Source: Bacteroidota bacterium (lineage in GTDB: Bacteria > Bacteroidota > Ignavibacteria > Tepidaquicellales > Tepidaquicellaceae). From it: a stretch of DNA of 9,710 bases. How positions within the stretch are numbered: the stretch's first letter is position 1; each line of letters opens with the position of its first letter. This document shows, one piece after another, positions 6,613 to 9,710 of this stretch. The notes beneath the pieces are model-generated. The model ran no database searches and was not told the DNA's origin. It worked only from the letters and a program-made list of their open reading frames with translations. A program made the translations under genes and the position numbers. Location: assembly GCA_003519545.1 (NCBI GenBank), contig DOWN01000226.1, positions 1,157 through 10,866 of the forward strand, given 5' to 3'.

Positions 6613-7164
6613 TTATTTATTTTTCCATTTAATAGAACATCCCATTGAAGGTATCTGTTCAAATTTTATTTCTTCATCATTAAGCAAGTGATTAATTGCT
6701 TTTTCAAGATCCTTTTCGGATACGGCATTTTCATCTTTCCAGTTATCATCAATTCTACCTTTATATTTTAATTTTCTATTTCCGTCGTAAACAAAAATAT
6801 CAGGAGTGCAAACTGCATCATAAGATTTAGCAATTTCCTGAGTTTCATCTATCAAATACGGAAAAGATAATTTATATTTTTCGGCGAACTTAATCATATT
6901 TTCAAAAGAATCTTCAGGATATTTTTCTGTATCATTGGGATTAATTCCAACAAATCTTACACCTGAATTATAATATCTGTTCTGTAAATCAACGAGTCTG
7001 TTCATTATTGCTTTTACATACGGACAATGATTACAAATAAATGCTATAACTGTTACATTTGCACCGTCTAAATATTTATCGGAAAAAAATTTACCGTCTA
7101 TACCTTTGAGATTAAAAGGAATCAGGTCAGAATCGAGTTTTAATTTATTTCCGTGCAACAGCAT
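6613..7164 (-). CDS. Thioredoxin-fold redoxin (AhpC/TSA-like), CNHC active site
   Basis: 183 aa, no signal peptide, so cytoplasmic. The redoxin domain covers about 15-160: PFNLKGIDGKFFS, then strand VTVIAFICNHCPYVKA with the redox pair Cys44/Cys47 (CxxC at the start of helix 1), VGINPNDTEKYPEDS, FPYLIDETQEIAKSYDAVCTPDIFVYD with the cis-Pro loop at Thr120-Pro121, and GRIDDNW. An extra Cys119 precedes the cis-Pro loop and Cys176 lies in the conserved tail MGCSIKWK; both features recur in this redoxin subfamily as I remember it. It probably acts as a thiol oxidoreductase or peroxiredoxin-like protein; the partner is unknown. Its ATG overlaps the stop of the upstream acidic-protein gene by one base (TAATG), implying translational coupling. 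It precedes gpmA by 9 nt. Confidence 0.88.
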   Translation of the reverse strand: MLLHGNKLKLDSDLIPFNLKGIDGKFFSDKYLDGANVTVIAFICNHCPYVKAIMNRLVDLQNRYYNSGVRFVGINPNDTEKYPEDSFENMIKFAEKYKLSFPYLIDETQEIAKSYDAVCTPDIFVYDGNRKLKYKGRIDDNWKDENAVSEKDLEKAINHLLNDEEIKFEQIPSMGCSIKWKNK

Positions 7165-7700
7165 TAAAAATTTTCCTCTTCGTCTTCATCTTCTGCAACT
7201 TCAGGATGAAAATCTTCATAAATAAAATTTATATGACTGTGAGGTTTTTTTACATCTTCAACAGATTGATTCATAATTTCTTCCGTAACAAATCTATACA
7301 TTTCTGTCAGGGGATAATCATTCTGAAAATGTATTACAATGTTTTTTTCATCTAAAAGACAAATAAGTTTTTTGTATTCATCTTTTAAAGATTCTTTATC
7401 CAAGTCAGTTAATTTTTTTAACTTTGGTTTTCCTATTTTGTCAAAGACTTTAATAACTTTGGCACCTTTTAATTCTTTGTCATGTTCTTCAACAAAATGT
7501 TTAAACTCTTCTTCTGCTTCATCTTCATCAATTTCTTCAACAAAAGTATCTTCTTCATATTCATCATCAATTAAATCAAAATGCTCCACATTACCTTTAG
7601 ATACTGTCTTTTCATCATCGTCATCTTTTCTTTTTTTAGAGATTTCTTTTTTAGATGATTTAGGTTTATTTGTTTTATTTTCCTTTTTTTTATCAGACAT
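7164..7700 (-). CDS. Highly charged protein of unknown function, first gene of the operon
   Basis: 178 aa; family not recognised. Three parts can be seen. Residues 1-36 are a Lys-rich, probably disordered head (KKKENKTNKPKSSKK...KKRKDDDDEK). Residues 40-75 are a strongly acidic stretch (DDEYEED, EEIDEDEAEEEF). Residues about 78-168 look like a folded alpha/beta module (KVIKVFDKIGKP; LDKESLKDEYKKLICLLDEKN; IVIHFQNDYPLTEMYRFVTEEIM; HSHINFIYEDFHPE), followed by an acidic tail EDEDEEENF. The IYEDFHPE end of the module seems to recur in other small uncharacterised bacterial proteins, from memory and without a family name. It is likely cytoplasmic, with no signal peptide or membrane segment. It leads the operon with redoxin, gpmA and HAD genes, and its stop overlaps the redoxin ATG. 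A canonical promoter lies 72-102 nt upstream. Confidence 0.85.
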   Translation of the reverse strand: MSDKKKENKTNKPKSSKKEISKKRKDDDDEKTVSKGNVEHFDLIDDEYEEDTFVEEIDEDEAEEEFKHFVEEHDKELKGAKVIKVFDKIGKPKLKKLTDLDKESLKDEYKKLICLLDEKNIVIHFQNDYPLTEMYRFVTEEIMNQSVEDVKKPHSHINFIYEDFHPEVAEDEDEEENF

Positions 7701-7771
7701 ATTTTAGTTCGGAATTAAATTTTTAATAAAATCGAAAAAGTTTGTTCATAGGATTAATTATATTTATTTTA

Positions 7772-7802
7772 CAAAGATAAAAACATTAATATTGATTTCA
7801 AA
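7772..7802 (-). promoter_or_regulatory. Bacteroidota-type promoter driving the four-gene operon
   Basis: On the minus strand TTTG (7802-7799) and TATCTTTG (7779-7772) are separated by 19 nt. This is a perfect match to the -33 TTTG / -7 TAnnTTTG consensus of the Bacteroidota housekeeping sigma factor. Transcription would begin around 7765, leaving a leader of roughly 65 nt before the ATG at 7700. The leader is AT-rich with no Shine-Dalgarno and no obvious hairpin. The site lies directly after the cdsA stop, so the downstream genes can be transcribed independently of cdsA. Confidence 0.65.
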
Positions 7803-7819
7803 TTTATTAATAATTCATT

Positions 7820-8614
7820 TTAAAATAAATTTTTAAAAAAAACAATATAAACAAAAACGATTGGAGTGACAAATATTAAAGAGTCGAATCTATCTAACAC
7901 CCCTCCATGTCCGGGGATAATGTGAGATGAATCTTTAACATCATTATATCTTTTCAAAAGAGATTCAAATAAATCCCCTATTTGTCCGAATACTCCTGCT
8001 ATCAATCCGATAGCTATTGCATCATAAATAAAAATTTTATCGGGAAACAGAAAATGAAAAACAAAAGATGCAACCAAAGTGGCTATCAATCCTATTAAAG
8101 AACCTTCAATCGTTTTCTTGGGACTAACTGATGAGAGTTTATGTTTCCCGAATTTTTTGCCTCCGAAATATGCAAAAGTATCACAAACCCAAACGAGAAT
8201 CATTATATAAATAACAAAATTAAATATCGGATTGTTCACAAGAGAATTCATTAAAAGGAACGGGATAGTAACATATATAAACCCAAAAACAGAAAGAATC
8301 AGATTAAACGGGTTGAGTTGTTTTCGTCTGAAAATTTCAAGTGTTGCCAATAAAGGGAGATATAATAAGAATAATAAATAAAAATTTGATACATCAAAAT
8401 AATATAAAACGATTAAGCATAATGATAATAATATACTCACAATTTTGAACGGACGTGAATTATTTTTATCAAACAAAGTAAAAAATTCCCAAAGAGCAAT
8501 TGCACAGGTGATTAAAGAGAAAATAAGGAAAAATATTCCGCCTTTAAGAATAACAAAAACCAAGACCGGAATTCCGATTAATCCAGTTAATATTCTTTTT
8601 GTATTTTCAGACAA
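7820..8614 (-). CDS. cdsA: Phosphatidate cytidylyltransferase (CDP-diacylglycerol synthase)
   Basis: 264 aa integral inner-membrane enzyme making CDP-diacylglycerol from CTP and phosphatidate, the branch point of phospholipid synthesis. The family signature is complete near the C-terminus: S218-LLKR-YND-VKD-SSHIIPGHGG-VLDRFDS (218-245), with the metal/substrate-binding Lys-Asp (227-228) and Asp241/Asp244. Upstream conserved pieces include CDTFAYFGGKKFGKHK (144-159) and SPKKTIEGS (164-172), both typical of CdsA. About seven to eight hydrophobic segments are seen, between residues 8 and 260. The length is normal for the family. The ATG at 8612-8614 lies inside the end of the upstream CPBP protease gene (8-nt overlap), so the two are an operon with probable translational coupling. 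The usual uppS, dxr and rseP neighbours are not on this side. Confidence 0.95.
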   Translation of the reverse strand: MSENTKRILTGLIGIPVLVFVILKGGIFFLIFSLITCAIALWEFFTLFDKNNSRPFKIVSILLSLCLIVLYYFDVSNFYLLFLLYLPLLATLEIFRRKQLNPFNLILSVFGFIYVTIPFLLMNSLVNNPIFNFVIYIMILVWVCDTFAYFGGKKFGKHKLSSVSPKKTIEGSLIGLIATLVASFVFHFLFPDKIFIYDAIAIGLIAGVFGQIGDLFESLLKRYNDVKDSSHIIPGHGGVLDRFDSLIFVTPIVFVYIVFFKNLF

Positions 8615-9503
8615 TCTGTTCCTTCTTTTTTAAGTTCATTATAAATTTAAAAAGAATCAGAAAAATAATTAAACAAACAATTCCGGTAATAATAAAATAA
8701 ATTTCATCAGAACCGGAAAGATCTTTTGTGAAATCTTCTTTGCCATAGAGATAATAAGCGAGAGCGGCAATAAAATTATTCAGGAAGTGACAAATGATTG
8801 CCGGATAGATACTGTCAGAAACGACAGTAATAACGGAAAGAAATACTCCCAGCAATATCAACGGAATTAAATTTATCGGTTGAAAATGAAACATCGCAAA
8901 CAGAACACCTGTCAAGACACATGCCTTAAACCAGGATAATGCTCTTTCAAAATTTTTAAGAATTAAACCTCTGAATAAAAACTCTTCACAGATTGCAGGA
9001 GTAACAGCGATTACAAATACGACTCCGATAAATTCAAATAATGAACCTGCATTGATTATACTAATGGTAAATTCTTCGAGTTGTTTAAAAATCTCTTGAG
9101 TTTGTGTATAAATGTCAGAAATACCGGGAATAGCAAGTAATAATTTTTCTTGTAAATAAATTATTACCTGAAGTGAAGGCTGAATTAAGATTATACCTAA
9201 AACACTCAACAGGAGAATATTTATTGGAGGTGCTTTTAACCTAAAAACTTCAGAAGTTTTATTTCCCTGTAGAATACTTAACAGTATGGCAGGAAATAAT
9301 AAAAACATAAATTGAGAGAACGAAATTAAAAATCTCATAAGCACTACATTGGAAGAATCAATTTTTATATCTCCACCTGTTGCTATAAATGTTATCAATG
9401 CACCAATTACCTGATAAGAAATAAATACTACTATCAAAACTATACATACAAACAATACAGGATTGACATTTGCAAAAGGTGCTTTTTTAATTTCGTTTTC
9501 CAA
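8607..9503 (-). CDS. CPBP family (CAAX/Abi-type) intramembrane metalloprotease, TTG start
   Basis: 298 aa polytopic membrane protein with about eight hydrophobic segments. The three CPBP glutamic-protease motifs are present: EEFLFR (173-178; EExxxR), FAMFH (202-206; FxxxH) and HFLNN (239-243; HxxxN). These residues form the active site in Rce1-like enzymes. Bacterial members are linked to prenyl-protein processing, bacteriocin maturation or self-immunity, or have unknown roles; nothing here selects one. The N-terminal ~15 residues are cytoplasmic (ENEIKKAPFANVNP), before a first segment at about 16-40. The reading frame begins with TTG at 9501-9503; I find no in-frame ATG or GTG in the preceding ~80 nt, and the next internal Met (residue 56) would delete the first transmembrane segment, so TTG is the best start. 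It overlaps cdsA by 8 nt and is divergent from the gene at 9612. Confidence 0.9.
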   Translation of the reverse strand: MENEIKKAPFANVNPVLFVCIVLIVVFISYQVIGALITFIATGGDIKIDSSNVVLMRFLISFSQFMFLLFPAILLSILQGNKTSEVFRLKAPPINILLLSVLGIILIQPSLQVIIYLQEKLLLAIPGISDIYTQTQEIFKQLEEFTISIINAGSLFEFIGVVFVIAVTPAICEEFLFRGLILKNFERALSWFKACVLTGVLFAMFHFQPINLIPLILLGVFLSVITVVSDSIYPAIICHFLNNFIAALAYYLYGKEDFTKDLSGSDEIYFIITGIVCLIIFLILFKFIMNLKKKEQIV

Positions 9504-9611
9504 AAGAAATATTAAATTTACATAAGATTTAAAAAAGTAATAAATAATTAAAGTTAAATAATTAAATATTTCTAAATTTAAATTTTATTAAAAATTAAGA
9601 ATATTGTATCA
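9504..9611. other. Divergent AT-only intergenic region
   Basis: 108 bp that is almost entirely A/T, between the CPBP-cdsA operon (minus) and the gene starting at 9612 (plus). It should contain both promoters. The only weak candidate is TAACTTTA on the minus strand (complement of about 9550-9557), one base off TAnnTTTG and without a well-spaced TTTG, so I do not call it. No hairpin or repeat stands out. Confidence 0.35.
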
Positions 9612-9710
9612 ATGAACGATAATTATAATTACACAACCCGGCAGGATAACGAAAATATTTATCAGACTATAAAAAGAAAAGATAATTACTTTCTGCATAT
9701 TTTGCTTTTT
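9612..9710 (+). CDS. N-terminus of a possible membrane protein, cut by the window end
   Basis: ATG at 9612-9614 opens a frame of 33 codons that runs to the last base without a stop. The visible part is a polar, Asn/Tyr/Thr-rich head (MNDNYNYTTRQDNENIYQ), then TIKRKDNYFLHILLF, where a basic stretch leads into what looks like the start of a hydrophobic segment. The layout, a short polar tail then (Y/L)xLHILLF, is reminiscent of site-2 protease (M50) family proteins of this phylum. That comparison is from memory over very few residues and needs the rest of the gene. Position divergent from the CPBP protease, with an upstream intergenic region, supports a real gene start. Confidence 0.5.
   Translation, partial: MNDNYNYTTRQDNENIYQTIKRKDNYFLHILLF

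Noticed and set aside
7339..7707. 122-aa Ser/Phe-rich plus-strand ORF
   Set aside because: Exact complement of the Glu/Asp/Lys-rich protein gene; the serine runs are GAA/GAT codons read backwards.
8445..8633. 62-aa plus-strand ORF
   Set aside because: Antisense to the cdsA N-terminal membrane region; cdsA has the full family signature.
8607..9503. Abortive-infection phage-defence gene
   Set aside because: The 'Abi' family name is historical; linkage to cdsA and lack of other defence genes favour a housekeeping role.

Overview
The window is AT-rich and lacks Shine-Dalgarno sequences. It encodes a protein with a type IX secretion (T9SS/Por) C-terminal sorting domain of the NYPNPFNP...IYFYRI type, and it has at least one perfect Bacteroidota-style promoter (TTTG, 19 nt, TAnnTTTG). 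Together these point to the Bacteroidota/Ignavibacteriota-Chlorobiota side of the FCB group. The sorting-domain style fits an Ignavibacteria-like bacterium best. That placement is inference from motifs, not from a marker gene. There are no RNA genes, mobile elements or CRISPR arrays that I can support.

Left part (1-5370), mainly envelope and secreted proteins. A truncated SGNH/GDSL esterase (minus strand) runs off the left edge. It is divergent from a two-gene plus-strand unit: a 161-aa exported protein of unknown function followed 8 nt later by a 301-aa predicted outer-membrane beta-barrel. A GC-richer, terminator-like hairpin sits between the divergent promoters. An exported M13 (neprilysin/PepO-like) zinc endopeptidase converges on the barrel gene. 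Divergent from it is a 413-aa T9SS substrate with six Asp-box (BNR) repeats, which probably forms a cell-surface or secreted beta-propeller.

Middle part (5375-7700, minus strand), a compact four-gene operon reading right to left: an acidic/lysine-rich protein of unknown function, a thioredoxin-fold redoxin with a CNHC motif, a short-form 2,3-BPG-dependent phosphoglycerate mutase, and a HAD phosphatase with an altered motif I. Intergenic spacings are -1, 9 and 2 nt, and the promoter with perfect consensus lies just upstream at 7772-7802.

Right part (7820-9710), membrane genes. A CPBP/CAAX-type intramembrane protease with a TTG start overlaps cdsA (CDP-diacylglycerol synthase) by 8 nt on the minus strand. 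A divergent plus-strand gene begins at 9612 and is cut by the window end after 33 codons; its N-terminus is suggestive of a membrane protein.

Most of the window is ordinary housekeeping plus secreted accessory genes. I do not see a convincing new multi-gene system. The best candidates for a second look are the exported-protein/barrel pair at 550-1949, the unknown acidic protein leading the glycolytic/redox operon, and the hairpin between divergent genes at 460-501.
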